Shown here piece after piece: positions 28,251 through 38,074 of a stretch of 64,000 nt of DNA. The DNA is from Pseudobutyrivibrio sp. (GTDB lineage Bacteria; Bacillota; Clostridia; Lachnospirales; Lachnospiraceae), in contig JAILGH010000022.1 in NCBI GenBank assembly GCA_024697025.1, forward strand, positions 60,729 to 124,728, given 5' to 3'. Positions within the stretch are counted from its first letter, which is position 1. Every line of letters starts with the position of its first letter. A model generated the notes under the pieces. The model saw only the letters and a list, made by a program, of their open reading frames with translations. It did not search any database and was not told the DNA's origin. The position numbers and the translations under genes were made by a program.

Positions 28251-28263
28251 AAAGAATTTTTTC

Positions 28264-28297
28264 AAAAAAAGAGACCCAATCAAACGTTGAGTCTCTT
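28264..28297 (-). terminator. Terminator after coiled-coil gene D
   Basis: AAGAGACTCAACG and GATTGGGTCTCT arms followed by TTTTTTT. Both arms and flanks almost repeat the ftsZ terminator at 29570-29599, including the adjoining TTTTCAAGAGACTCAA. Confidence 0.85.
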
Positions 28298-28341
28298 GAA
28301 AATCTTATTTAGTCACATCTCTTTATAGTTTATAATCATTA

Positions 28342-29385
28342 TCACATTCTATTATGATTTCCATTAAAAATAGGATTAAAATTTCTTGGAACATATGCAT
28401 TTTGATTCTGCCCATAAGACTGTCCAGCAATCGGTTCATGTGAATCCACGAAATCATATACTTGATTGTAACCAAATGCTTGGCTGTAAGTTGTAGGGAT
28501 AAAAGAACTTGCTTCACTCTTTATTTTATCTGCGTCATGAATCTTTACTAAATGCGACAATACATAATCCTCATTAAATATTTGATCTATAGAGTAGTTA
28601 GCATGACAAACCTCCAATACACGAGATTTATCAATCTTCCCTCCTTTAATCAATTTATCTTTTAAATTCTTCGCTTTATCTATATCACTATTTAGTATTT
28701 TTTTGTTCTTATTCAAACGTAAAAAGCACTCATTCCCATTTTCGCCTAAAATATTTAAATCTTCTGCTCCTATTTGCTTTATAAATTTGTTGCACTGATT
28801 GATACCTCTCTCAATTCTATTATCAAGCTCTTTATATTTTTCTATACTTTCATTACATTTCTGGTATATTTCAGTGATTATTTCTAAACGTTCTTTTTCA
28901 TTTTTAACATAGCGAGAGGTCCATTCGATTTTTTTCGCAATTTCTCTAAGTTCATTTTCTGGAACTTTATTAAATTTTTTATTGGTATAATCTAGAATCT
29001 TAATAACTTTATTTTTAATTGAATATATATTAATTAAATCGCCTAATCTTTTTAAATTATAATACTCTTCTTTTAATTGCGTTTTATCAATTAATCTTAG
29101 ATTATAATTATATATATCAAATTCACCCATATGCGCGTGAGAATATTTACATAATTGTCTATTTATATATAACAACTTTTGCTCCAACACCTTATTGTAC
29201 AAATCTATTTCATTAGACAATTTTTTTAACTCAGAACAAACTAATCCTTGTTCATTAGTCAGAGATTTATTAAACGTTTTATTCATTACTTTAGAATAAT
29301 GATTCTCCCATTCGACCGTATTCTTTTTATATTTTTTTTCATTTTTTAACGAATATTTCAGAGCATCATCCACTAAATTCGCCAT
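28342..29385 (-). CDS. Uncharacterised coiled-coil protein D (tandem family)
   Basis: A 347-residue basic, Lys/Asn-rich helical protein with no export signal or recognised domain. The first 300 residues look like a chain of helices. The last 50 are Tyr/Gln/Asn-rich and probably disordered (AGQSYGQNQNAYVPRN). The start at 29385 follows GGAGG; the earlier in-frame ATG at 29415 is less likely. It is the first gene after ftsZ, separated by the ftsZ terminator and the shared promoter element. Its A/T content is visibly higher than in ftsZ. Confidence 0.72.
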   Translation of the reverse strand: MANLVDDALKYSLKNEKKYKKNTVEWENHYSKVMNKTFNKSLTNEQGLVCSELKKLSNEIDLYNKVLEQKLLYINRQLCKYSHAHMGEFDIYNYNLRLIDKTQLKEEYYNLKRLGDLINIYSIKNKVIKILDYTNKKFNKVPENELREIAKKIEWTSRYVKNEKERLEIITEIYQKCNESIEKYKELDNRIERGINQCNKFIKQIGAEDLNILGENGNECFLRLNKNKKILNSDIDKAKNLKDKLIKGGKIDKSRVLEVCHANYSIDQIFNEDYVLSHLVKIHDADKIKSEASSFIPTTYSQAFGYNQVYDFVDSHEPIAGQSYGQNQNAYVPRNFNPIFNGNHNRM

Positions 29386-29512
29386 GTTACTACCTCCATT
29401 ATTATATAAAATCATATTACTTACATTTGGCTATAAAATATGTCTCGTACCTTTAATCTTCTACTATGCCAAACCTTTTAGTCCAATAGTTATTGCTATC
29501 AAACTATATATT

Positions 29513-29556
29513 ATCTATATATATTTCAAAAAAATCTCTCATTTTTTTCCATTTTC
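29513..29556 (-). promoter_or_regulatory. Shared promoter-like element, copy 4
   Basis: AAAATGGAAAAAAATGAG followed by AGATTTTTTTGAAATATATATAG on the minus strand, starting directly beyond the ftsZ terminator. It is the most divergent copy at the -10-like end. Confidence 0.6.
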
Positions 29557-29569
29557 CCAAAACAATTTC

Positions 29570-29599
29570 AAAAAAAGAGACCCAAAACTTGAGTCTCTT
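29570..29599 (-). terminator. ftsZ / dcw operon terminator
   Basis: A 10-bp stem AGAGACTCAA/TTGGGTCTCT with a GTT-type loop, followed by TTTTTTT on the minus strand, 35 bp after the ftsZ stop. Confidence 0.88.
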
Positions 29600-29632
29600 G
29601 AAAATCATATTAAACTATAGGCATACCACCCA

Positions 29633-30865
29633 TTATTTCTTGATAGAATTCATAAAGTCTGGCATCTTGATGTTGAGCTCAGGTACACTACTCTCTGTAG
29701 GAGCTGCAGGTGTAACCTGTCTTGGTACCTGGCCTGTTGGAGCTGCTGCTGGTCTGTTAACAGCTGGAGCTGTATTAGTCACACCTGACTGACCTGCTGG
29801 AGCCGCATTGCCACGAATACCTGCAAGTAAATCAGCGCTAGACTGTCTAGGCTGTGAACCGTACATCATACCTGATGTGCTGCGGAATGCACCTGCTGGT
29901 GCTGTAGCTGGCTCGCCAAGACCTGTAGCGATAACAGTAACAGAAACCTCGTCGTCCATATTTTCATCGACAGTGATACCAAGAATAATGTTGGCATCTG
30001 CGCCAGTCATATCCTGAACGTAAGACGTAGCCTCGTTTGCATCGTTAAGACCAACGTCACCACAGATATTGACGATAACATCTGTAGCACCCTGGATGCT
30101 TGTCTCAAGAAGTGGAGAAGCAACAGCAGCCTTAACAGCCTCGAGAGCCTTCTCATCTCCCTTGGCAGAACCGATACCTACGTGTGCTAATCCCTTATCC
30201 TTCATAACAGTCTGAACGTCTGCGAAGTCAAGATTGATGAGTGAGTTCTTGGTGATAAGATCAGTAATACCCTGAACAGCCTGGTGAAGAACTCCATCAG
30301 CCATACGGAAGCTCTCTCCAATGCCCATGCTCTTGTTGCAGATTTCAACAAGCTTCTGATTAGGGATAACAATGAGTGTATCAACGTTTTCCTTGAGACG
30401 CTCAATACCGTTAAGAGCATTGTTCATACGTGGCTTTCCCTCGAACTGGAAAGGCTTTGTAACAATACCAACAGTAAGAATCCCCTGTTCTTTAGCGATC
30501 TTAGCAACAACTGGAGCAGCACCTGTACCGGTACCACCACCCATACCACATGTGATGAATACCATGTCAGCGCCCTTGATTGCTGAAGAAATATCCTCAG
30601 CGCTCTCCTCAGCTGATCTCATACCAACCTCTGGATTGGCGCCAGCACCCTTTCCACCTGTGGTTTTCTCACCTATAGCCAAAAGAGTAGGTGCCTTGCA
30701 CAAATCAAGTGCCTGCTTATCAGTGTTAATTCCAATAAACTCGACTCCCCCAATACCCTCTTCAACCATACGCTTTACAGCATTGTTGCCAGCTCCGCCT
30801 ACGCCAACAACAATGATTCTGACAGGAGCACCTGTCTCGTCAGTCGTAATGTTAATCAAAACCAT
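29633..30865 (-). CDS. ftsZ: Cell division GTPase FtsZ
   Basis: A 410-residue tubulin homologue that forms the Z ring. The GTP-binding domain begins [17 protein letters not shown] near residue 18 and has the tubulin signature [13 protein letters not shown] near 115 and NLDFADV for the T7 loop side. A variable Pro/Ala/Thr linker (about 320-390) ends in the conserved C-terminal peptide LNIKMPDFM that binds partner proteins. AGGAGG lies 2 bp before the ATG. It is the last gene of the division operon. Confidence 0.97.
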   Translation of the reverse strand: MVLINITTDETGAPVRIIVVGVGGAGNNAVKRMVEEGIGGVEFIGINTDKQALDLCKAPTLLAIGEKTTGGKGAGANPEVGMRSAEESAEDISSAIKGADMVFITCGMGGGTGTGAAPVVAKIAKEQGILTVGIVTKPFQFEGKPRMNNALNGIERLKENVDTLIVIPNQKLVEICNKSMGIGESFRMADGVLHQAVQGITDLITKNSLINLDFADVQTVMKDKGLAHVGIGSAKGDEKALEAVKAAVASPLLETSIQGATDVIVNICGDVGLNDANEATSYVQDMTGADANIILGITVDENMDDEVSVTVIATGLGEPATAPAGAFRSTSGMMYGSQPRQSSADLLAGIRGNAAPAGQSGVTNTAPAVNRPAAAPTGQVPRQVTPAAPTESSVPELNIKMPDFMNSIKK

Positions 30866-30981
30866 ATCCTCCTTTTATTAAACCTCTACGGGAGGTCGAA
30901 AATTCTCTAATACCAAAATACTACTATAATATTATAGTTTTTCAGTATATTTCGCAACCTTTTTTAACAAAAAAATGAGTT

Positions 30982-31752
30982 TTATTCAGACTTATCCACA
31001 TCTTTCTCAAATACAATATCTGTGTTCTGATTTGAAAATTTCTCAAGATGTAGTGTTCCGTACATACCTTCGATGTTTGGGAGAATCCACACAACCCTCT
31101 GTATTTTCTCCTCCAGATAGATGCTGCTGCCCAAGGCGATTCGATAGGTGTCATATTCAAGCGTAATGTGACCATTATCGTCATAAATTATCGCATTTGG
31201 CATCAAATCTTCTTTCTTTAAAAGCTTGATTAAAGATGTCAAATATCCTATCTGGGATTCACCGATAGAAAGCTTTGAACCAACCTTTGGCTTCTCACAG
31301 CTAACTCCATCCACCTTCATGTATCCTCTATCCACATAGGTCTCACTGATTTCTGTAATCATGCCATTGTAGTTAAAGTACACGTATTTCTCATCAGACT
31401 CCTGATAAATATAACCAAGTATAGGCTTTTCATTACAAATGATTGTAAGAGAATTCCTTCCTGTCATCTTCACTTCAAAGGAATCTATAAACTCTGCATC
31501 CCCTTTGGGATGTATTTTATTTTTTAAAAATGCATAAACTGTATTTCCGCAATATTTGTCATCTAATATATACCCCCTGATTTCCTCTGGGGTATAAAGG
31601 TCCGTCCCCGTAACCTTAACCTTGTAAAGGGGACATAAGAAATATGCTGCAACTCCAAGCAGAGCTGCCAGTATAATAAGCGCAAGAACAAATTCTACTA
31701 TAAATAGAAAAAATGCACTTCTTCGCCTTCGTCTTCCACCACGTCTAGACAT
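30982..31752 (-). CDS. divIB: Cell division protein DivIB/FtsQ
   Basis: A 256-residue type II membrane protein. An Arg-rich cytoplasmic start (MSRRGGRRRRR) is followed by one membrane segment (about 14-41) and a POTRA domain beginning YKVKVTGTDLYTPEEI. The beta domain includes NSLTIICNEKPILGYI. It would work with FtsL in the divisome. Similarity in this family is low, and the call rests on architecture and position between ftsW and ftsZ. Confidence 0.85.
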   Translation of the reverse strand: MSRRGGRRRRRSAFFLFIVEFVLALIILAALLGVAAYFLCPLYKVKVTGTDLYTPEEIRGYILDDKYCGNTVYAFLKNKIHPKGDAEFIDSFEVKMTGRNSLTIICNEKPILGYIYQESDEKYVYFNYNGMITEISETYVDRGYMKVDGVSCEKPKVGSKLSIGESQIGYLTSLIKLLKKEDLMPNAIIYDDNGHITLEYDTYRIALGSSIYLEEKIQRVVWILPNIEGMYGTLHLEKFSNQNTDIVFEKDVDKSE

Positions 31753-31809
31753 AAGCTTCTCCCTTATTCTCTATTGATAATCTCTCCGATATTTAAAGCG
31801 ACCTTACTC

Positions 31810-32961
31810 TCAATTTTCGTCGCTAAAGTCCATGTTTTTGGACACACTCAAGGCAAGTCCCAGCTCCGTCAGCAAAATAGCCACCGAAGTTCCACCGTAA
31901 CTGATTAACGGAAGTGTTACACCGGTATTTGGTATTGAATTGGTAACTACGGCAATATTCAAAATTACCTGAATTGCAATGTGAGCCATTATTCCTATGC
32001 AAATATATGAACCAAACATATCCTTTGCATGGCTTGCAATAAACATAAGTCTGTAAAGCATAAGGATATATAAAAGAATAATACAAACCGCACCAAACAC
32101 ACCAAGCTCCTCACAGATGATAGAAAAAATCATATCATTCTGCGCCTCAGGAACAATGTATTTTTGCATACTCTCTCCTAAACCTTTGCCAAACAATCCG
32201 CCACTACCAATGGCATACAATGCCTGTAATGTTTGAAATCCTGTACCAGTCAGGTACTCCTCCGGATGAAGCCATGCGTCAATTCGACCAGCTCTATAGC
32301 TGGCAAGGGCGATGTAGATAATAACAAGCACTAATGCACCTGCTGCCGCCCCAACGAAATGCCACATCTTTGGCGATGCAATAAATACCATGATAAAGGC
32401 AATGCCCATGATAATAACCGCCGTTGAAAGGTTGTTGTAACCTACTATTGTAAATATTGGCAGAATCAGCACCAGAGTCATGATAGACCCCTTGAAGCTT
32501 CGCTGCGCCTTTGGTGCTCTGTCAATAATACTTGCCAAAAGAATAATAACTGCAACCTTGGCAATCTCCGAAGGCTGCACCGAAATACCACCGATGTTAA
32601 ACCATCTAGATGAATCGTTAAGCCTTGTACCTGTAAAAATAACCAGAATACAAAGCACATTTGCCACAAGATAAAATGGCCATGACAAAGCCGACCACCT
32701 TCGGTAATCTATCTTTGCTGCAAAAAACATTCCGATAAATCCCAAGACTGCGGCAATCAACTGCTTTTTCAAATAGTAGACAGAATTGCCCATTTTAAGC
32801 GATGCTGCATAAGCCGATGTGCTATACAACATAACAAGTCCTAGTGCCAAAATGAAAATCACAATAAAAAGCAAAGTGTAATCAAAGTTTAGCAATTTTT
32901 TAATTTTCCTTCGCTGCCGCGCCGCTTTTAATGATGCAGCAAGTTCTGGATCTCTACTCAT
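31810..32961 (-). CDS. ftsW: Septal peptidoglycan polymerase FtsW (SEDS family)
   Basis: A 383-residue protein with about ten membrane segments that polymerises lipid II together with a class B PBP. SEDS signatures include WFNIGGISVQPSEIAKVAVI near residue 125, PEEYLTGTGFQTLQALYAIGSGG near 240, EAQNDMIFSIICEELGVFGA near 275, and the C-terminal LPLISYGGTSV. The Asp in the QNDM loop corresponds to the catalytic Asp. It follows mraY by 18 bp. The SpoVE paralogue of spore formers is a possible alternative name. Confidence 0.9.
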   Translation of the reverse strand: MSRDPELAASLKAARQRRKIKKLLNFDYTLLFIVIFILALGLVMLYSTSAYAASLKMGNSVYYLKKQLIAAVLGFIGMFFAAKIDYRRWSALSWPFYLVANVLCILVIFTGTRLNDSSRWFNIGGISVQPSEIAKVAVIILLASIIDRAPKAQRSFKGSIMTLVLILPIFTIVGYNNLSTAVIIMGIAFIMVFIASPKMWHFVGAAAGALVLVIIYIALASYRAGRIDAWLHPEEYLTGTGFQTLQALYAIGSGGLFGKGLGESMQKYIVPEAQNDMIFSIICEELGVFGAVCIILLYILMLYRLMFIASHAKDMFGSYICIGIMAHIAIQVILNIAVVTNSIPNTGVTLPLISYGGTSVAILLTELGLALSVSKNMDFSDEN

Positions 32962-32979
32962 AACTTTGTCCTCTTGCCC

Positions 32980-33927
32980 CTATACCAAGAAATATGCAAA
33001 GATACTTAGGAAAATTGTAACGGTTGTAAACACCGCAACAACCTTTACCTCAGACCATCCACCAAGCTCATAGTGATGGTGAATTGGTGCCATTCTAAAA
33101 ATTCTCTTGCCTCCTGTCATCTTGAAATATCCCACCTGAAGCATGACCGATAAGACCTCAGCAAGATAAATAAGTGCAACCAAAAGAATAAAAAGAGGCA
33201 TCTGAAGAATATAGGCTGTTGATGCTACAAAACCACCTAAAGCAAGTGAGCCTGTGTCTCCCATGAAAATCTTGGCTGGATGAACATTGAACATCAAAAA
33301 TCCAAACAAAGCTCCCATCATCCCGGCAATTGCTGGTGTGATATCTGAAGACAAATGCATGGCTACAATTCCAAAGAATGCTGCAATGGCAAGAGTTACA
33401 GATGTCGCCAGTCCGTCAAGACCATCTGTAAAATTAGCTCCATTAACTGTTCCTAGAACAGCCAAATATAAAAGCACTATTGCAAGCCAGCTGATATCAA
33501 CAAACGCTCCTGTTACAGGGATTCTAAGTTCCAAAGATATATCTGAAAACTTCACCATGTATACTGCAAAAGCCGTTGTAAGGAAAAGCTGTCCAAACAT
33601 TTTCTGCCAAGCTTTAAGACCATCAGAACTACGCTTAAGCGCCTTTAGCAAATCGTCAAAAAAGCCAAGGATACCAAAGCCTAGTGTTAGAAAAATAATA
33701 GGATATATATGAGGTGCCTTTCTTGCAAAGAAAAATCCAACTGCAGCAAAGGCAATAAGAATCATAATTCCACCCATAGAAGGGGTGCCGTTTTTGAGCT
33801 TGTGCTCCTTAATGTACTCTCTTTCTGTGTTGCCCATTTTAAGCCTTCTGAGAAGGGGAATGCACACTGGTCCCAGTAGTACAACAATAAAAAACGCAAC
33901 TATCATAGGTACAAATACTTCTAACAT
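32980..33927 (-). CDS. mraY: Phospho-N-acetylmuramoyl-pentapeptide transferase
   Basis: A 315-residue membrane enzyme with about ten segments that makes lipid I from UDP-MurNAc-pentapeptide. Motifs are KNGTPSMGGI near residue 47, GFFDDLLKAL near 90, NFTDGLDGLATS near 165, MGDTGSLALGG near 222, and the MAPIHHHYELGGW His cluster near 277. The start at 33927 follows TTGGAG; an earlier in-frame ATG at 33993 is rejected because the family begins shortly before the first membrane segment. murF, normally just upstream, and murD, normally just downstream, are absent. Confidence 0.95.
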   Translation of the reverse strand: MLEVFVPMIVAFFIVVLLGPVCIPLLRRLKMGNTEREYIKEHKLKNGTPSMGGIMILIAFAAVGFFFARKAPHIYPIIFLTLGFGILGFFDDLLKALKRSSDGLKAWQKMFGQLFLTTAFAVYMVKFSDISLELRIPVTGAFVDISWLAIVLLYLAVLGTVNGANFTDGLDGLATSVTLAIAAFFGIVAMHLSSDITPAIAGMMGALFGFLMFNVHPAKIFMGDTGSLALGGFVASTAYILQMPLFILLVALIYLAEVLSVMLQVGYFKMTGGKRIFRMAPIHHHYELGGWSEVKVVAVFTTVTIFLSIFAYFLV

Positions 33928-34024
33928 GTTATATCTCCAATTCTCTATCTCTTTTATTACACTCTCTAGTACTGCCAACTGTCTCTCATTCAACTGACAA
34001 TATTTTTAAATCTTTAAAATCTCT

Positions 34025-36079
34025 CTATTGTATCTCATCCTCAGGCTCGTCCTCTGGGTTTGCAGTAGAACCTTCGCCCTCTGGTGTATCGTTTGTTGCC
34101 TCAGATTCCTCCTGAGCACGGGCAGCTGCCTGAGCTTGTGCCTGCTCTGTAAGGGATGCTGCTGCCTGAGCTTCCTCATCTGCTGTCAGCGATGATTCAA
34201 CTCCCATATAAGGTAAAATCTGGTCAAATATCTGATGAACCATCTCCTGAGCAAAACTACTATGGGCCTGATCATCTTTAAGTGGCTCATCCACGATTAC
34301 ATATACTACTACTTGAGGATTGTCCACTGGTGCAAAACCTATAAATGAAACAAGGTAATTACCAGTCCCTCGTGGTAACTTCTCGGCTGTACCAGTCTTA
34401 CCACCAATGTGATAGCCTGTGACACCTGCTGTGCTTCCGGTACCATCAGATACTACAAACTCCAGGTACTCCTTCATCATCTCAGTAACTTCAGGCGACA
34501 CTGTCTTTTTCAAAAGCGTTGGCTCTATATCCTTAACAGTGTTGCCGTTGGAATCGGTAATCTTTGTAACCAAATGTGGCTTGTAAAGCTTACCTCCATT
34601 GATAATTGAACAAAAACCTGAGCCCAGCTGAACCATAGTGGTATTAAAGTTTTGTCCGAAGGAGTTGGTAGCCAGATTGACCGCAGAATTCAATTTCTCC
34701 TGACTATAAATAAGTCCAGCAGTACTTGCCTCACCAGGCAAATCTATACCCGTCTTTTGACCAAAGCCAAATACCGACTGGTAATTTGCAAAAGTCTCTG
34801 GTCCAATTACTCTAACCATTTGCATCAAAGCATCATTGCAGGAATTAGAAAGAGCATCTGCAATTGTCTGCTGGCCATGTCCACCCTTTTTCCAGGCTAC
34901 ACAGTGAATAACTGTAGCATAACCTGGAACCATTTCTCCACCATCACAGAAATAGGTTTCATCACCCTTTAATGCTCCAGACTCTAGACCCATGGAAACA
35001 GTAAATGGCTTGAAGGTAGAACCCGGCTCGTATGTATGAGTAATCGGAAAATTCTGCCAAATCTTGTTTAGCTCATCCATCTTTTGCTCTTCGTCCATGC
35101 CTTCGATATCCTCCTTTGTAAAGAAGGGAGTCAAATCCCTAGGATTGTTCAAATCAAAGCCTGGATATTGAGCCATGGCAAGTATCTCGCCTGTGTTTGG
35201 ATTCATAACAAGGGCAGCTGTATTCTTGGAGCCAAAGGCTCTTTGGTCATCAGGATGTGAACTGTTCCAATCCTCTACTGCCTTGTCATTCCATTCCTTG
35301 ATGGCAGACTCTGCCACCGCCTGTATATTTACATCCAAAGAAAGGACAATATTGTTGCCGTTTGTTGCGTCTATAGTGGTCTGCTCTAAGTTGCTATCAG
35401 AGTTAAGATAGCCATAGGTACGACCATTTACACCATTTAAAACATTGGAATATTTATTCTCAAGACCTATAACACCAACATTACCGCTACTTGCATAGCC
35501 AATAGTTGCTGCGGCTAAATTTCCGTATGGGTATTGACGAATATATTCCTTTTCAAACCAGATGCCGTAAATCTTGCGCTTGTTGGCGTCCGATTCCTTT
35601 AGCTCCTGAAACGATGCCATCTCCTCGTAAGAAACCTTTTTGGCAAGGATAAAGTACTCTGACTTAGGATGGTCCTCCAATTGCTTTTTCATCTTATCGA
35701 TGTCAATCTCTGGAAAACAATCCTTTACTGCATTGACAGTCGCTCTAACAGCGTCCTTATCAGGGTCGTCATTGTGATGGGCATTAAGAACCTTGCAATC
35801 TAAAATGACGTTGTATACATCCACGCTGGTAGCAAGCACGGTACCTCTGACATCAACAATGTTGCCTCGTTGAAATGGAATGGTAGTACTGTCGTAATCC
35901 TGCTGGGACAAAACTATCTTTTCGTATTTGGCCCCACTAGTGTGCTGAATGTACATTACTCGCCCTATTAGAACGACAAAAAGAATACAAACACCTCCAT
36001 ATACCAACCAGAGTTTTCGTTGCATTCTTTTTAGAATCTTATTATTTGGTTTAAGTCTGCGTCTTTTATTATCAGCCAT
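34025..36079 (-). CDS. Class B penicillin-binding protein (FtsI/SpoVD type)
   Basis: A 684-residue transpeptidase with a single N-terminal membrane segment (about 27-45), a dimerisation domain, and a transpeptidase domain with all three active-site motifs. These are STFK in YEPGSTFKPF near residue 353, SCN in LSNSCNDALMQM near 415, and KTGT in HIGGKTGTAEK near 560. The C-terminal 60 residues are a Glu/Ala-rich tail without PASTA repeats. It cross-links septal peptidoglycan with FtsW. It is the only PBP in this operon; whether it is FtsI or the sporulation form cannot be decided from sequence alone. Confidence 0.92.
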   Translation of the reverse strand: MADNKRRRLKPNNKILKRMQRKLWLVYGGVCILFVVLIGRVMYIQHTSGAKYEKIVLSQQDYDSTTIPFQRGNIVDVRGTVLATSVDVYNVILDCKVLNAHHNDDPDKDAVRATVNAVKDCFPEIDIDKMKKQLEDHPKSEYFILAKKVSYEEMASFQELKESDANKRKIYGIWFEKEYIRQYPYGNLAAATIGYASSGNVGVIGLENKYSNVLNGVNGRTYGYLNSDSNLEQTTIDATNGNNIVLSLDVNIQAVAESAIKEWNDKAVEDWNSSHPDDQRAFGSKNTAALVMNPNTGEILAMAQYPGFDLNNPRDLTPFFTKEDIEGMDEEQKMDELNKIWQNFPITHTYEPGSTFKPFTVSMGLESGALKGDETYFCDGGEMVPGYATVIHCVAWKKGGHGQQTIADALSNSCNDALMQMVRVIGPETFANYQSVFGFGQKTGIDLPGEASTAGLIYSQEKLNSAVNLATNSFGQNFNTTMVQLGSGFCSIINGGKLYKPHLVTKITDSNGNTVKDIEPTLLKKTVSPEVTEMMKEYLEFVVSDGTGSTAGVTGYHIGGKTGTAEKLPRGTGNYLVSFIGFAPVDNPQVVVYVIVDEPLKDDQAHSSFAQEMVHQIFDQILPYMGVESSLTADEEAQAAASLTEQAQAQAAARAQEESEATNDTPEGEGSTANPEDEPEDEIQ

Positions 36080-36094
36080 AACTGTATCTCAATT

Positions 36095-36583
36095 CTATGG
36101 AATGTCATGGTACTGACTCATGTAATCAGAACCATCTACATTATAATACACTATTTGGCTATTGGTTGCATACACCATACCCAAATCCTTTATGGCTTTA
36201 TCCTTTATTTCTGAAAGATTTGTAGTTGTGGCTATTCTGCTTTCGGTAGCTTTGTTGTCGGCTTTGACTGAAGAAAGCTGATTCTCCAGGTTTGCTATAT
36301 TGTTCATTCTTGTAGAAACATTGGTCTGTAATGCTACATAGCCAACAAGCATTCCCACTGTCAGCATAACTGCCACCATCATGTATCCTGTAAGGAGACG
36401 ATTCTTTCTAAGAGCTGCGGCACGTCTGCGGTCAGTGATACGCTGGCGGCGGATTGCATCCTCGCGCTTTTCGCGCTCGCGCTGTTCACGAGTAGGCAGA
36501 CTTCTAGCAGGACGATAATATGACTCTTCTGTTTTTCTAACTGCATTTCCCTGTTGATAATAATAAGTCTTTAATTCCTGCAT
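36095..36583 (-). CDS. ftsL: FtsL-like division protein
   Basis: A 162-residue protein with a basic cytoplasmic part, one membrane segment near residues 75-97 (GYMMVAVMLTVGMLVGYVAL) and a leucine-zipper-like coil (about 100-140) outside. This is the normal FtsL layout. It sits between rsmH and the PBP gene, the usual place. The start at 36583 is chosen for its GGAG; an in-frame ATG 13 codons earlier is possible. Sequence conservation is low, so the call depends on position and topology. Confidence 0.8.
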   Translation of the reverse strand: MQELKTYYYQQGNAVRKTEESYYRPARSLPTREQREREKREDAIRRQRITDRRRAAALRKNRLLTGYMMVAVMLTVGMLVGYVALQTNVSTRMNNIANLENQLSSVKADNKATESRIATTTNLSEIKDKAIKDLGMVYATNSQIVYYNVDGSDYMSQYHDIP

Positions 36584-36654
36584 ATCCTTACTCCTTTTTT
36601 GCCGCAAGATCTTGCAAAACATTCTTAAAATCTCATCTGCCTATTGTCTGGGAT

Positions 36655-37593
36655 TTAAAGAATTTTCTCGAAAACTCTAAGCTTCGCGCTTTTAGATCTA
36701 GAATTCTCTTCCAACTCCTTGGCGCTTGGCAAAATAGGCTTTCGTGTAACAACCTTACCCTTTGATTTCTTACCACATACACATACCGGAAAATCCTTTG
36801 GGCATGTGCATGGATCCTCGTTCCTCTTAAATGCCACCTTGGTGATTCTATCCTCCAGTGAGTGGAAAGTTATGATACATAGCCTTCCGCCTGGATTAAG
36901 CAAATCAATCATGTCGTCGATGTGGTCTTCCAAAACTGTAAGCTCTCTGTTGAGCTCAATTCGAAGTGCTTGATAGGTTCGCTTAGAAGGATGTCCCTGT
37001 CCCACTTGAGCCTTCTTTGGAATACTCTCGGCGATGATTTTATTAAGCTGGCCTGCTGTAAGTATTGGAGCCTTTTCTCGCTCCTTTACAATGTTTTTAA
37101 CTATCTGTTTGGAGAACTTTTCTTCTCCGTATGCGTATAGGACTCTCACCAAATCCTCTGGCGCATATGTGTTAACAATGTCTGCCGCCGTCATTGGATT
37201 GTCCTTGTCCATTCGCATATCAAGTGGTGCATCATCCACTCTGTATGTGAAGCCTCTGTCGGCCTCGTCAAGTTGGAAGCTCGATACTCCAAGGTCCAGC
37301 ATGATGCCATCCACTCCGGTAACCCCAAGCTCTGCCAACCTTTCTGTCATGAATTCGTAGTTGCTATGAATAGTTGTGACCCTGTCTTTAAAAACAGCAA
37401 GTCTCTCGCCGGCTGCCTTAAGTGCATCTGTGTCTTGATCAAATCCATAGAGATGACCAGTTGTTAGTCGGCTTGCAATTTCATAAGAATGTCCACCTCC
37501 GCCTAATGTGCCATCCACATAGATACCGTCCGGCTTTATATTCAAATTATCTACTGTCTCATTCAAGAGAACACTATAGTGATTAAACTCCAT
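36655..37593 (-). CDS. rsmH: 16S rRNA (cytosine-1402-N4)-methyltransferase
   Basis: A 312-residue SAM-dependent enzyme (MraW). It starts [13 protein letters not shown], has the SAM loop [15 protein letters not shown] near residue 30, [18 protein letters not shown] near 100, and the C-terminal [13 protein letters not shown] near 240. It carries a [13 protein letters not shown] segment typical of the family. It is second in the dcw operon. Confidence 0.95.
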   Translation of the reverse strand: MEFNHYSVLLNETVDNLNIKPDGIYVDGTLGGGGHSYEIASRLTTGHLYGFDQDTDALKAAGERLAVFKDRVTTIHSNYEFMTERLAELGVTGVDGIMLDLGVSSFQLDEADRGFTYRVDDAPLDMRMDKDNPMTAADIVNTYAPEDLVRVLYAYGEEKFSKQIVKNIVKEREKAPILTAGQLNKIIAESIPKKAQVGQGHPSKRTYQALRIELNRELTVLEDHIDDMIDLLNPGGRLCIITFHSLEDRITKVAFKRNEDPCTCPKDFPVCVCGKKSKGKVVTRKPILPSAKELEENSRSKSAKLRVFEKIL

Positions 37594-37622
37594 ATTTCCT
37601 AAATGTGTTCCTCCATTTGGCG

Positions 37623-38054
37623 CTAAATTCCAAGTCCAAGCTCTGCCATGTGCTCAGCAATCTCGTCCATATCATCGTAAGTACCCTCTGTCAACCAGCG
37701 TTCCTTAGACCATATTTCAATTCGATTTAAAACACCTACAGAAACTACTTCCTTATCAATCCCAGCGTATTCCTTAAGGGTTGCTGGAATAAGAACTCTT
37801 CCCTGCTTATCTATGTCGCACTCGGCTGCTCCTGCAAAGAAGAATCTCGAGAACTTTCTAGCGTCCTTGGTGGTAAGTGGAATCTCTCTAAACTTTTCCT
37901 CGATGGTCTGCCACTCACTAAGTGGGTATACAAATAAGCATCCATCGAGACCTTTGGTGGCAACGAAACTATCTCCAAGCTGTTCACGAAACTTGGCAGG
38001 CATAATAAGACGGTTTTTCGCGTCTATATTGTGACTGTATTCCCCCATGAACAT
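37623..38054 (-). CDS. mraZ: Transcriptional regulator MraZ
   Basis: A 143-residue AbrB-fold protein with two similar halves, [24 protein letters not shown] and [21 protein letters not shown]. It binds repeated sites at its own promoter and represses or tunes the dcw operon. The first ATG, behind AGGAGG, is used. The predicted operator is at 38075-38134. Confidence 0.95.
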   Translation of the reverse strand: MFMGEYSHNIDAKNRLIMPAKFREQLGDSFVATKGLDGCLFVYPLSEWQTIEEKFREIPLTTKDARKFSRFFFAGAAECDIDKQGRVLIPATLKEYAGIDKEVVSVGVLNRIEIWSKERWLTEGTYDDMDEIAEHMAELGLGI

Positions 38055-38074
38055 GAGATACTTTCCTCCTTTCC

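Noticed and set aside
30372..30881. 169-codon plus-strand ORF opposite ftsZ
   Set aside because: Antisense shadow of a conserved gene with low-complexity Ser/Pro/Ala composition.
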